In this document: positions 18,228 through 26,299 of the stretch, in pieces
How positions within the stretch are numbered: the stretch's first letter is position 1
Layout: the number at the start of each line of letters is the position of its first letter
The notes under the pieces: model-generated
The model's input: the letters and a program-made list of their open reading frames with translations, nothing else
The model's database searches: none
Told to the model about the DNA's origin: nothing
NCBI RefSeq assembly: GCF_003054225.1
Contig: NZ_QBKQ01000004.1
Location: 62,001-126,000, forward strand
Source: Christiangramia gaetbulicola
GTDB taxonomy: Bacteria; Bacteroidota; Bacteroidia; Flavobacteriales; Flavobacteriaceae
Direction: 5' to 3'
Length of the DNA stretch: 64,000 nt
Translations under genes and position numbers: made by a program

Positions 18228-20171
18228 TTAATTTTTGTGAATTCTGAATAGGTGAAATGGCATTCCCGGATGTAATTCCACATAGCACCATTCCTGGTCC
18301 CAGTTGTAAGAATTACCCGTTATAAGGTCTTCTAAGGTAATAGATTGTCCAAAATCAAGTCCCAGTTCATGTCTTGGTACTTTCACCGAAGCTTGCTTGG
18401 AGTTGTATGGATCCAGGCTTAGCACCATTAGAGTATGGTTTTCCCTGGCCTCGTCATATTTGTAATAGGCCATCATGCCGTCATCATGGATCTCGCAGAA
18501 TTGTATATTATTGGTTTGCTGCAGGGAAGGATTGGTTTTCCTGGCCTGGTTGATCCTCGTGATCACCCGCATGAGTTTATTCTCAGCCTTCCAGTCCCAG
18601 TGTCTTACCTGGTATTTTTCTGAATCATAATACTCTTCCTTACCCGGAACCGCGTCTGAGATCATGAATTCGAAAACGGGACCATAGATCCCGGTATTGG
18701 AGCTTAAGGTCGCGGCAAGGAAATATCTGATCATATACATCGACTCATTTGCTCCCTGCAGATGAAATGGATTAATATCTGGAGTATTAGGCCAGAAGTT
18801 AGGCCTAAAATATTCTTTAAGGTCTGTTTTGGTTAGTTCATTTACATATTGGGTAAGTTCATGCTTAGAGTTCCTCCAGGTGAAATAGGTATAAGACTGG
18901 GTGAAGCCCTGTTTGGCCAGTTGTTCCATGATCTTTGGCTTGGTAAAGGCTTCCGAAAGGAACAGCGTATCTGGATGTTTCTTTTTTACTTCAGCAATTA
19001 ACCAGCCCCAGAAATAAAAGGGTTTTGTATGCGGATTGTCTACCCTGAAGATATTGATCCCAACTTCTTCTATCCAGTAGAAAACGATATCCCGAAATTC
19101 ATTCCACATCTTTTTCCATTCCTCAGATTCAAAATAAATGGGAAGTATATCCTGGTATTTCTTCGGCGGATTCTCGGCATACTGAATACTGCCATCGGGC
19201 CGCCATTTGAACCATTTAGGATGCTGCTTTACATAAGGATGATCTGGCGCCGCCTGTAGCGCGAAATCCATGGCTATCTCTATGTCCAGGTCTTTAGCCC
19301 TGTTCACCAGAGATTTGAAATCTTCTAAATTTCCCAGTTCCGGGTGCAGATCTTTATGTCCGCCTTTTTCTGAACCAATACCCCAGGGAGATCCTACATC
19401 TCCGGGTGCGGCATCTGTCGCGTTGTTCTTTCCTTTTCTATTCACTTCCCCAATAGGATGCACCGGCGGGAAGTAAAGAACATCGAATCCCATTTCAGCA
19501 ATACGCGGAAGTATATTTTCGCAATCTTTAAAAGTACCATGTTTGTTCTCTTCAGGAGATGAAGAGCGTGGAAAGAACTCATACCAGGTGCTGAATCTTG
19601 CTTTTTCCCTGTCTACATATACCGGAAATTTTTGAGATTCATAAGGAACCGCCTTGTGAGGATATTTCAGAAAAATATCTTCCAGTTCTTTATTCACGCA
19701 GATAGATACGGCTTCTTCATATTTTTCACTGTCCTGAAAGGATGTGATAGCACGCTTTACCAGTTCGGCTTCAGTTTTCGAGCATTTTTTAAGGATAGGT
19801 TTCAGTAATTCTGCTCCTTCCAGTAATTCAGAATTTACATGTTGACCGTCTTCGATCTTTTTTATAATACCATGCCGCCAGTTCAACCCATGATCTTCCC
19901 AGCCTTGGATGTAATATTCGTAATCTCCCTGTTTCTCAACGCTAAAATGTCCGCTCCAGCTATCATTAACCGTAGGATGCATTCGTGATTCATTCCAGCT
20001 TTTTTGTTTGCTGTGTTTGTAAAAAACTGATGCCTGTATAATATCATGGCCATCGCCAAAAATATCGGCCTCTACATTTACGATCTCATTTACCACTCTT
20101 TTAATGGCATAATCGCCACAATTCACCACAGGTTTTATATTCTCAATAACGATTCTGCTCTTTTCCAGCAT
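18228..20171 (-). CDS. glgE: Alpha-1,4-glucan:maltose-1-phosphate maltosyltransferase GlgE
   Basis: 647-residue GH13_3 enzyme that extends alpha-1,4-glucan with maltosyl units from maltose 1-phosphate. An N-terminal beta-sandwich is followed by a helical insert and the barrel. The nucleophile Asp378 is in FRVDNPHTKP and the general acid Glu407 is in LSEAFTKP, both diagnostic of GlgE. It is the first gene of a four-gene minus-strand operon (glgE, maltokinase, glgB, GH31). The 227-bp AT-rich upstream gap is shared with a divergent lipoprotein gene and should hold its promoter. Confidence 0.95.
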   Translation of the reverse strand: MLEKSRIVIENIKPVVNCGDYAIKRVVNEIVNVEADIFGDGHDIIQASVFYKHSKQKSWNESRMHPTVNDSWSGHFSVEKQGDYEYYIQGWEDHGLNWRHGIIKKIEDGQHVNSELLEGAELLKPILKKCSKTEAELVKRAITSFQDSEKYEEAVSICVNKELEDIFLKYPHKAVPYESQKFPVYVDREKARFSTWYEFFPRSSSPEENKHGTFKDCENILPRIAEMGFDVLYFPPVHPIGEVNRKGKNNATDAAPGDVGSPWGIGSEKGGHKDLHPELGNLEDFKSLVNRAKDLDIEIAMDFALQAAPDHPYVKQHPKWFKWRPDGSIQYAENPPKKYQDILPIYFESEEWKKMWNEFRDIVFYWIEEVGINIFRVDNPHTKPFYFWGWLIAEVKKKHPDTLFLSEAFTKPKIMEQLAKQGFTQSYTYFTWRNSKHELTQYVNELTKTDLKEYFRPNFWPNTPDINPFHLQGANESMYMIRYFLAATLSSNTGIYGPVFEFMISDAVPGKEEYYDSEKYQVRHWDWKAENKLMRVITRINQARKTNPSLQQTNNIQFCEIHDDGMMAYYKYDEARENHTLMVLSLDPYNSKQASVKVPRHELGLDFGQSITLEDLITGNSYNWDQEWCYVELHPGMPFHLFRIHKN

Positions 20172-20398
20172 ATATGTCTTGTTTTATGTAATTCTTGATT
20201 AACCAGAATCTTAAATTTAATAAACTGAAATCTAAATACGCCTGTATTTTGAAACTTGTTTAAATTTTTGACAATTAATTAAGTTTTAAGAGGTTATATC
20301 TTCAATGTTATATTTTAATTCTTGGTGTTCTCATTAAAAATTAAGAATTTAGAGTACTCCCTGCTAATTTTAGAACCTACCAATCAAATTTTATAGAT

Positions 20399-21382
20399 AT
20401 GAAAACCAAGAAATTTATTTCAACGTTTACCCGTCTGTTTTTTCTGTTACTTTTTAGCTCCATGATCCTTGCTTGCCAGGATAAGGAGAAAAAAGATGCA
20501 GAGGAGAAAGATGAGGTTTCAGAGAGCACTGAACAAACAAAGGAAAAAAGCTCAGATGTGATCACCATAGTGACTAATGCTATGGAGTTCAAGACCAAGG
20601 ATGAATGGAAATCTGGATGGAAAACGGTGAAGTACCGTAACAATTCTAACGAGACCCACTTTATCCTTTTCGATAAATATCCTGAAGGCAAGGGACTTGA
20701 AGATGCCGAGAAGGAAGTTGGTCCTCCGTTTCAGGAAGGGATGGATATGATCAACGCGGGTGAATTTGAAAAAGCAAATGTCGCTTTTGGGAAATTACCA
20801 GAGTGGTTCCAGCAAGTTGAATTTACCGGCGGAGTAGGATTAATATCTCCAAAAAGTACGGCGCAGTCAACATTTTACCTTGAACCCGGAACCTATATCA
20901 TCGAGTGCTATGTGAAAATGGCTAATGGCGTTTTTCACAACACCCAGGGAATGGCCAAGGAAATTAAGGTTACCCAGGCTGATAGCTCAGATGTTGGGAT
21001 AACAGCAGATTATACCATCAATATCGCAGCGAACGAAGGTATCGCCTTCGATGAAAGAGTTACACCCGGAGAAAAGATCTTCAAGGTTAATTTTGGAGAG
21101 CAAAAAGTTCATGAGAATTTTGTGATGCATGATGTGCATTTGGTTTGGATAGATGAAGGAGCAGATATTTCAAAACTTAACAGCTGGATGAACTGGGCAG
21201 ATCCTAAAGGATTGCAGACCCCGGCGCCAGAAGGTTTCAGATTCCTGGGAGGTATGCAGGAAATGGCTCAGGGAGGAACCGGTTATTTTACTGCAGAACT
21301 CAGACCAGGGAATTATGCACTTATTGCCGAAATTCCAGATCCACAGAATAAAGGCTTCCTCAAAACCTTTACAGTGAAATAA
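20399..21382 (+). CDS. Lipoprotein with two cupredoxin-like domains, first with plausible copper ligands
   Basis: 327-residue exported lipoprotein. A signal peptide ends in a lipobox (MILAC) and is followed by a long charged Lys/Glu/Asp linker. Two similar beta-sandwich segments follow, each ending in a LxPGxY strand (one at LEPGTYIIECY, one at LRPGNYALIAE). The first has His87 (NETHFILF), Cys170, His180 and Met185 in C-x9-H-x4-M order, resembling a type 1 copper site. The second has His in VMHDVHLVW but lacks the Cys. It faces a cytochrome c lipoprotein gene across a shared terminator. A periplasmic electron-transfer or copper-binding role is inferred; I know no specific name. Confidence 0.75.
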   Translation: MKTKKFISTFTRLFFLLLFSSMILACQDKEKKDAEEKDEVSESTEQTKEKSSDVITIVTNAMEFKTKDEWKSGWKTVKYRNNSNETHFILFDKYPEGKGLEDAEKEVGPPFQEGMDMINAGEFEKANVAFGKLPEWFQQVEFTGGVGLISPKSTAQSTFYLEPGTYIIECYVKMANGVFHNTQGMAKEIKVTQADSSDVGITADYTINIAANEGIAFDERVTPGEKIFKVNFGEQKVHENFVMHDVHLVWIDEGADISKLNSWMNWADPKGLQTPAPEGFRFLGGMQEMAQGGTGYFTAELRPGNYALIAEIPDPQNKGFLKTFTVK

Positions 21383-21387
21383 AAATA

Positions 21388-21416
21388 AATCCCGCTTTTG
21401 CGGGATTCGTTTTTTT
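21388..21416. terminator. Terminator shared by the cupredoxin-like and cytochrome c genes
   Basis: An 8-bp stem (21388-21395 with 21400-21407, AATCCCGC/GCGGGATT) with a 4-nt loop, and a T-run at 21410-21416. The stop codon of the minus-strand cytochrome gene (21415-21417) overlaps the T-run. Strongest in the plus direction. Confidence 0.85.
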
Positions 21417-22044
21417 AAGCAGTTTTTAAACTATCGAGTTTATTAGGTGGAATGGGTGCCGGCACCGCATTTTCTACCGGCGTGGTACTTTGCAGGTATT
21501 TGAACATAGCTTCCAGGTCCTCATCAGATAATTTTCTGAAATTCTGCCAGGGCATAGGTGGTAGCATCATTCGGCCTCCCTTTTCTCCTTTTAATTTGCC
21601 TTCTCTCATGGCAGTTTTAAAACGTTCTACACTCCAGTTCCCAATCCCTGTGTCGTCTGAAGTTATATTGGCTGCAAAGGAAACTCCCCAGGGACCTACC
21701 CCCGCAGTAAAATCGTCATTAAATAACATCCATCCAGATTTAAGTGCTTCTGAATTGATAGGAGGAAGACTATCACCGGCATGATAACCGCTCAAAGCGA
21801 GTTCCGGGATCTCTTCCGGACCTCTTTCACTGAAAGTTTTTGGAGAATGGCAGTCGCGACAACCTATAGTTTCTACCAGGTATTCACCTCTTTTGATACT
21901 GTCATTCAAGGTCATTTTCTTTTGTTCTGGCACTGCCTTGTAATCTTTATGATTACAGGCAACCAGGAAAACAAGGGATAAGGTCAGGCTTAATCTTAAC
22001 ACAGAACTATCCCATGCTGTAATTTTAAATTTAGCGTGTAACAT
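21415..22044 (-). CDS. Cytochrome c family lipoprotein
   Basis: 209-residue exported protein with a lipobox (FLVAC) and one heme c site, CRDCH, in the segment EYLVETIGCRDCHSPKTF. A C-terminal helix contains KYLQSTTPVENAVP, typical of cytochrome c domains, and PPMPWQNFRKLSDED upstream supplies a likely Met axial ligand. With the ATG at 22044 the signal region carries 14 extra residues. A GTG at 22002 would give MLRLSLTLSLVFLVAC, a better lipoprotein signal, so the true start is uncertain. It probably carries electrons in the periplasm; the convergent cupredoxin-like lipoprotein may be a partner, which is inference. Confidence 0.85.
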   Translation of the reverse strand: MLHAKFKITAWDSSVLRLSLTLSLVFLVACNHKDYKAVPEQKKMTLNDSIKRGEYLVETIGCRDCHSPKTFSERGPEEIPELALSGYHAGDSLPPINSEALKSGWMLFNDDFTAGVGPWGVSFAANITSDDTGIGNWSVERFKTAMREGKLKGEKGGRMMLPPMPWQNFRKLSDEDLEAMFKYLQSTTPVENAVPAPIPPNKLDSLKTA

Positions 22045-22185
22045 GTGAAAAATGAATTGGTTGATTGAAAATAAACTTACTTTAAATATTTGAAATTCAG
22101 AAAAATAGCTATCGAATTTCTTCTCTGTAAATAATATTTGAAATACTTGTAAGCAGGTATTTTAGGGATGAATCTTTAAGAATAT

Positions 22186-22193
22186 TATTTTTG
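22186..22193 (+). promoter_or_regulatory. Possible -7 promoter box TATTTTTG
   Basis: Matches the Bacteroidota -7 consensus TAnnTTTG and ends only 4 bases before the ATG at 22198, so the transcript might be nearly leaderless. TTAGG at 22162-22166 lies exactly 19 bp upstream in place of the usual TTTG. Confidence 0.35.
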
Positions 22194-22197
22194 CCAC

Positions 22198-22662
22198 ATG
22201 GAAACAGATAATCTGAAACAGGGATTTTTTGGCATAGGTATTCAGAATGGAAAAACGCCCGAGAACCTGGGAGTGCTATGGAGGTCGGCGCAGAATATGG
22301 GAGCCAGTTTTATATTCACCATTGGGAACCGGTATTCCAAACAGGCTTGCGATACTCATAAGGCTGTGGGAGCAATGCCTTATTTTCATTATAAGACCTT
22401 TGAAGATTTTTATGCACACCTGCCTAAAGGAGCCATGCTGGTTGGGGTAGAGTTAACAGATGATGCCCAGCCGCTTGAAGAATTTAAACATCCAAGACGT
22501 TGTGTGTATCTATTGGGTGCTGAAGATCATGGCTTGTCTAATGCCGCGATAGAAAAAGCTCATTACCTGGTGAAATTCAGATCTAAGTTAAGCCTGAATG
22601 TATCTGTTGCGGGAAGTATAGTGATGTATGATCGGGGAATGAAAACAGAGTTTTCTACCTGA
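22198..22662 (+). CDS. SPOUT-class RNA 2'-O-methyltransferase (TrmH/SpoU family)
   Basis: 154-residue single-domain SPOUT methyltransferase. Motif 1 is NLGVLWRSAQNMG, motif 2 is VYLLGAEDHGLSNAAI, and motif 3 is LSLNVSVAGSIVMYDR, together forming the S-adenosylmethionine-binding knot. The short length resembles TrmL-type tRNA methyltransferases, but the target (tRNA position 34, 18 or rRNA) cannot be told from sequence alone. It is isolated between divergent and convergent neighbours, with only 5 bases between its stop and the stop of the next, convergent gene. Confidence 0.88.
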   Translation: METDNLKQGFFGIGIQNGKTPENLGVLWRSAQNMGASFIFTIGNRYSKQACDTHKAVGAMPYFHYKTFEDFYAHLPKGAMLVGVELTDDAQPLEEFKHPRRCVYLLGAEDHGLSNAAIEKAHYLVKFRSKLSLNVSVAGSIVMYDRGMKTEFST

Positions 22663-22667
22663 TATTA

Positions 22668-24113
22668 TTAGCTGTGAGAAGCCTTCTCTTTTGAGAACAT
22701 ATTCTTCTCCTTGATCATTTTAGCGGTAAGACCCGGAACCATTTTCTCCCATTCATGATTACCCTCGAGGATCATTTCGTAGACCTGTCTTGGATGGATA
22801 TCTAAAGATTTTTCGTCATAATCTTCAATGTCGATAACCTTTCCGTTGTCTACAAAGAACTTGTAAAGTTCCTTCACCCTTGGATGTACTTTTAAAGTTT
22901 TGCTGGTGATGATCTCACCGGTCTTTTCATCTTTTATCGGGTAGAGATAAACCTTCAGACTTTTAAAGAATAATTTACCAAAGGCTTCCAGAATCCCACC
23001 ACTTAAATGGCGGTAATATCTTTCATTGAAGATGTCTATCAGGTTGTCTACCCCCATTACCAGACCCAGTTCTTTTTTGGTATGTTGAGCGAAGTATTCA
23101 ACCACTTTGTAATATTCCTGGAAATTAGAGATCATTACCGTTTGCCCGGAAGCGCATAAAAGATCTGCCCTGTCCAGAAAGTCCTTTTCATTAATTTCAT
23201 TATCTCCTTCAGACTTCAAGTTGTTTAAGGTCATTTCAAAGATGATGACGGTCTTGTCTGGATCTACATTTTCCTGGTTAAGGAAGAGATTTCGAGCACT
23301 CAGGAACATATTCAGGTTAAGATTGGTAACCGGTCTAAAGCTACCTCTTAAAGTAAGTATATGTTTTTTATAAAGAACGTTGGCTGGTAATATGTTGTTA
23401 CCTTCAGGAGAAAACATTACTGCTTCGGTAATTCCATTTTTCACGAGCTCAAGACTCATTAAACGATTGTCAACGTTTTTAAATACCGGTCCCTTAAAAT
23501 TGATAGAATCTATTTCGATCTTATCCTTGCTTAAATGATCGTATAATTTTTTGATTAGTTCCTTAGGATCGTCACTTTGGTAAAAAGCGGCATAGATCAA
23601 ATTAACCCCCATGATTCCCAGGCTTATTTGTTGCTGGGAAGCGTTGTTTTCATGAAACTGTACATGCAGGATGATCTCGCTATATGCCTGTTTTGGTTCC
23701 CGCTGAAATTTAATTCCCAGCCAGCCGTGACCCTTGTATTTTTTAGCCCAATCTATGGTAGCAACGGTATTGGCGTAACTAAAGAATAATTTATCGGGAT
23801 ATTTTTTCCTGGAGAGTCGCTGCTCTATAAGTTCAGCCTCATAGTCTATCATTCTTTTCAAACGTTCCACGGTCACATACCTGTTCTGTGGATCCAGACC
23901 GTAGATGGCATCGCTAAAATCCTTGTCGTAAGCACTAAGTGTTTTTGCTATGGTACCCTTGGGATTGCCAGCCCTGAAGAAATGCCGCACCGTTTCCTGT
24001 CCCGCACCTATTTCTGCGAAGGTTCCGTAAATATTCTCATTCAGATTAAGTCTTGTACATTTATTCTGAATAGATAGAATATTTTCAAATTCATCTTCAT
24101 TTAAGGCACTCAT
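22668..24113 (-). CDS. Conserved protein of unknown function, soluble, 481 residues
   Basis: 481-residue protein with no signal peptide or membrane helix. The N-terminal block (NLNENIYGTFAEIGAGQETV, then FFRAGNPKGTIAKTLSAYDK) looks highly constrained, and a middle block HGWLGIKFQ is followed by alternating helices and strands. A glycine-rich spot (FAEIGAGQE) recalls a nucleotide-binding turn but does not match a full motif. I recognise this as a protein type recurring in flavobacteria and consider database names for it (nucleotidyltransferase, TonB receptor) unsupported: no HxGH motif and no export signal are seen. Function unknown. Confidence 0.75.
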   Translation of the reverse strand: MSALNEDEFENILSIQNKCTRLNLNENIYGTFAEIGAGQETVRHFFRAGNPKGTIAKTLSAYDKDFSDAIYGLDPQNRYVTVERLKRMIDYEAELIEQRLSRKKYPDKLFFSYANTVATIDWAKKYKGHGWLGIKFQREPKQAYSEIILHVQFHENNASQQQISLGIMGVNLIYAAFYQSDDPKELIKKLYDHLSKDKIEIDSINFKGPVFKNVDNRLMSLELVKNGITEAVMFSPEGNNILPANVLYKKHILTLRGSFRPVTNLNLNMFLSARNLFLNQENVDPDKTVIIFEMTLNNLKSEGDNEINEKDFLDRADLLCASGQTVMISNFQEYYKVVEYFAQHTKKELGLVMGVDNLIDIFNERYYRHLSGGILEAFGKLFFKSLKVYLYPIKDEKTGEIITSKTLKVHPRVKELYKFFVDNGKVIDIEDYDEKSLDIHPRQVYEMILEGNHEWEKMVPGLTAKMIKEKNMFSKEKASHS

Positions 24114-24296
24114 ACTCGGGTGATTTTTTTGGTCATTGAAAGTTAGGAATATTAAATGTGCCTGCTATGCATTTTAAGTAATGTTTAAAACAATTTTTGA
24201 AGTTTTTCGGGTAATCCGGAAGATGAAAAATAGTCCTGGAAATCTCATTTTTGTAACAATTTGGCTGTTAGGTCGTTCTAATTTAAAACCATCGAA

Positions 24297-25796
24297 ATGA
24301 AAAACGCATTCATATTTTGCTTCTTCTTTTTTCTAGTATCCACTTCAGGTTTTTCCCAGGAATTTTCAGGGAAAGTTATGGACGAACAAACGCGACAACC
24401 TATTCCTTTTGCTACGGTACAGTTTGCGAAAAACCGCGGTGTAATTACGAACGATGAAGGGTCATTTACGATAAACAGGCCGGTCTCTCAAATTGAGGAG
24501 TTGGAGATATCTTCTGTTGGCTATGAACTGAAAAAAGTAAAACCTTCAGAGGTCAGGGACAATGTGATTTATCTCAAAACACAAGTGATTCAGCTTGACG
24601 ATGTTTTTTTGAGCGACAAAAAACTCACTGGAAGGGAGATCCTGGAGAAAGCTAAGGAGAGAGTGGCAGAGAATTATGATATTGGCACTATTCAGAAACG
24701 ATTCTTTTTTAGAGAGTCTAATCTGAATAAGGTAAATAGGTTTGATCTAAAGGTCAAGGAAAGCAGTATTGAAGAGATAGATCAGGAGCTCATGGACAGC
24801 CTTTCTGCTAGTATCCCGAAAATCGTAAACTCATACAAGGAGTCGCTTGGGGACTTTTCAGGAAATTATTCTTCCCAGGAAATAGATCTGATAAAAGGAG
24901 CGAATCTTTATAATCCCCAAAGCACCGCTTCCCTGGATAAACTGCTGGAAAAACTGGACAATCTTTTTAAGGAGAACGTAAAACCCGATTCTTATTTCAA
25001 GATCAAATCTGGCCTGCTGGGGGTTAAAGTTGATGTTGATGAATTCGATATGGAAAATGATGACCCTAAAAAAGAACCTACCGCAAAGGAAATCGCTGAA
25101 ACTGAAGCAAGGCAAAAAACCTCTGTGCTAGGAACAACAAATACTCATCTTAATTCTTTGCTGAATTACAGCTTCTGGAACGAGGATGGCAGCTTCGATC
25201 TTTTTGACAAACTAAGGAAATATGAATATTCCATAAAGGGATATACTTACCTGGATAATAACCTGGTGTATGTGATAAATTTTGAACCTAAAGGGAGCGC
25301 AGATTTTAAGGGACAGATCTATGTGGATACAGAAGATTACGGAATCCACCGGCTGGATTATGAAAATGTAAAACCGCTTAAAAAATTGCGATTATTTGGA
25401 ATTAGCAGTATAGATGATGTCTACCAGGGGAAGATGATCTTTTCTAAAAATGCTTCAGGTAAATATATCCCCAAATACATGGAAAGGGAAGAAGGGGAAA
25501 GTATTGGGATCGACAGGCCATTAAAATTGATCGAAAAGAATAAAAATGTGGTTGGAAAGAGAAAACAGAATGAGCTGGACATGGATATTCTTATAAAAGT
25601 TAGTCAGCGGGATAAATATCAGCTTATCGTTTTTGAAGATTCCGAAGAAAGTTCAACTTCTGTTTCCGTTAAGAAATCTAAGGAGGATTTCGAATACCAG
25701 ACCTTGAAAAAATACGACCCTGAATTCTGGGACGGTTATAATATCATGGAACCTAATTCGGCCATCAAGGAGTTTACCGCGATAAATGCAGAGTAA
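24297..25796 (+). CDS. Exported CarboxypepD_reg-like domain protein, function unknown
   Basis: 499-residue protein. A signal peptide (about 1-20, ending GFSQ) is followed by a CarboxypepD_reg-like beta-sandwich (residues about 21-100, with GKVMDEQTRQPIPFATVQF and ISSVGYE). The remaining 400 residues are mixed helix/strand with a beta-rich C-terminal region (YVINFEPKGSADFKGQIYVD). This organisation is common in Bacteroidota envelope proteins of unknown role. There is no TonB plug or barrel pattern, so it is not a transporter itself. Its transcript may continue into the VOC protein gene 53 bases downstream. Confidence 0.8.
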   Translation: MKNAFIFCFFFFLVSTSGFSQEFSGKVMDEQTRQPIPFATVQFAKNRGVITNDEGSFTINRPVSQIEELEISSVGYELKKVKPSEVRDNVIYLKTQVIQLDDVFLSDKKLTGREILEKAKERVAENYDIGTIQKRFFFRESNLNKVNRFDLKVKESSIEEIDQELMDSLSASIPKIVNSYKESLGDFSGNYSSQEIDLIKGANLYNPQSTASLDKLLEKLDNLFKENVKPDSYFKIKSGLLGVKVDVDEFDMENDDPKKEPTAKEIAETEARQKTSVLGTTNTHLNSLLNYSFWNEDGSFDLFDKLRKYEYSIKGYTYLDNNLVYVINFEPKGSADFKGQIYVDTEDYGIHRLDYENVKPLKKLRLFGISSIDDVYQGKMIFSKNASGKYIPKYMEREEGESIGIDRPLKLIEKNKNVVGKRKQNELDMDILIKVSQRDKYQLIVFEDSEESSTSVSVKKSKEDFEYQTLKKYDPEFWDGYNIMEPNSAIKEFTAINAE

Positions 25797-25849
25797 TTGT
25801 CTGGACTTCAGAAAAAAGAGCTAATTTAAACGGGTATAATATACCTGTT

Positions 25850-26299
25850 ATGAAACTACGTTATTTCGCTGTTTTTCTAATTTTCGGCTTTACTGCTGCT
25901 AAAGCACAAACCAATCCTTTCGAATTCAGGAAAGATCACGACGCTATCCTGGTAAAGGATATGGATGCTTCCGTAAAATTCTATAAGGAGGTATTAGGTC
26001 TTGAAGAGATCCCAATTAATGGCCTTCCCGATTATATCAGGTGGTTTCGCCTTGGTGATAAAGTTCAGATTCACTTAATAGAAAGCGAAGATATTCCTGA
26101 AACCATTAAAGGAGCTCATATGAGTTTAAGCACTGCGAAGCTCGGTGAACTCATGGCTTTCCTTGAAACTAACAGTATCCCCTTTGAGAACTGGCCGGGC
26201 GAGGCCAATACTACGAATACCCGCCCGGATGGTGTTAAACAAATCTACCTGCAGGACCCTGATGGATACTGGATAGAGATCAATAATAACAGTCTCTAG
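25850..26299 (+). CDS. Exported VOC (glyoxalase/dioxygenase) superfamily protein
   Basis: 149-residue protein. A signal peptide (MKLRYFAVFLIFGFTAAKAQ) precedes one VOC fold: DHDAILVKDMDASVKFYKEVLGL, then QIHLIE, GAHMSLS and the final PDGYWIEINNN. Potential metal ligands are His in DHD, His in QIHLI or AHMS, and Glu in YWIEI. VOC proteins are usually cytoplasmic, so the signal peptide is notable. Substrate unknown. Its TAG stop overlaps the stop of the convergent sulfate-type transporter within the four bases CTAG. Confidence 0.85.
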   Translation: MKLRYFAVFLIFGFTAAKAQTNPFEFRKDHDAILVKDMDASVKFYKEVLGLEEIPINGLPDYIRWFRLGDKVQIHLIESEDIPETIKGAHMSLSTAKLGELMAFLETNSIPFENWPGEANTTNTRPDGVKQIYLQDPDGYWIEINNNSL

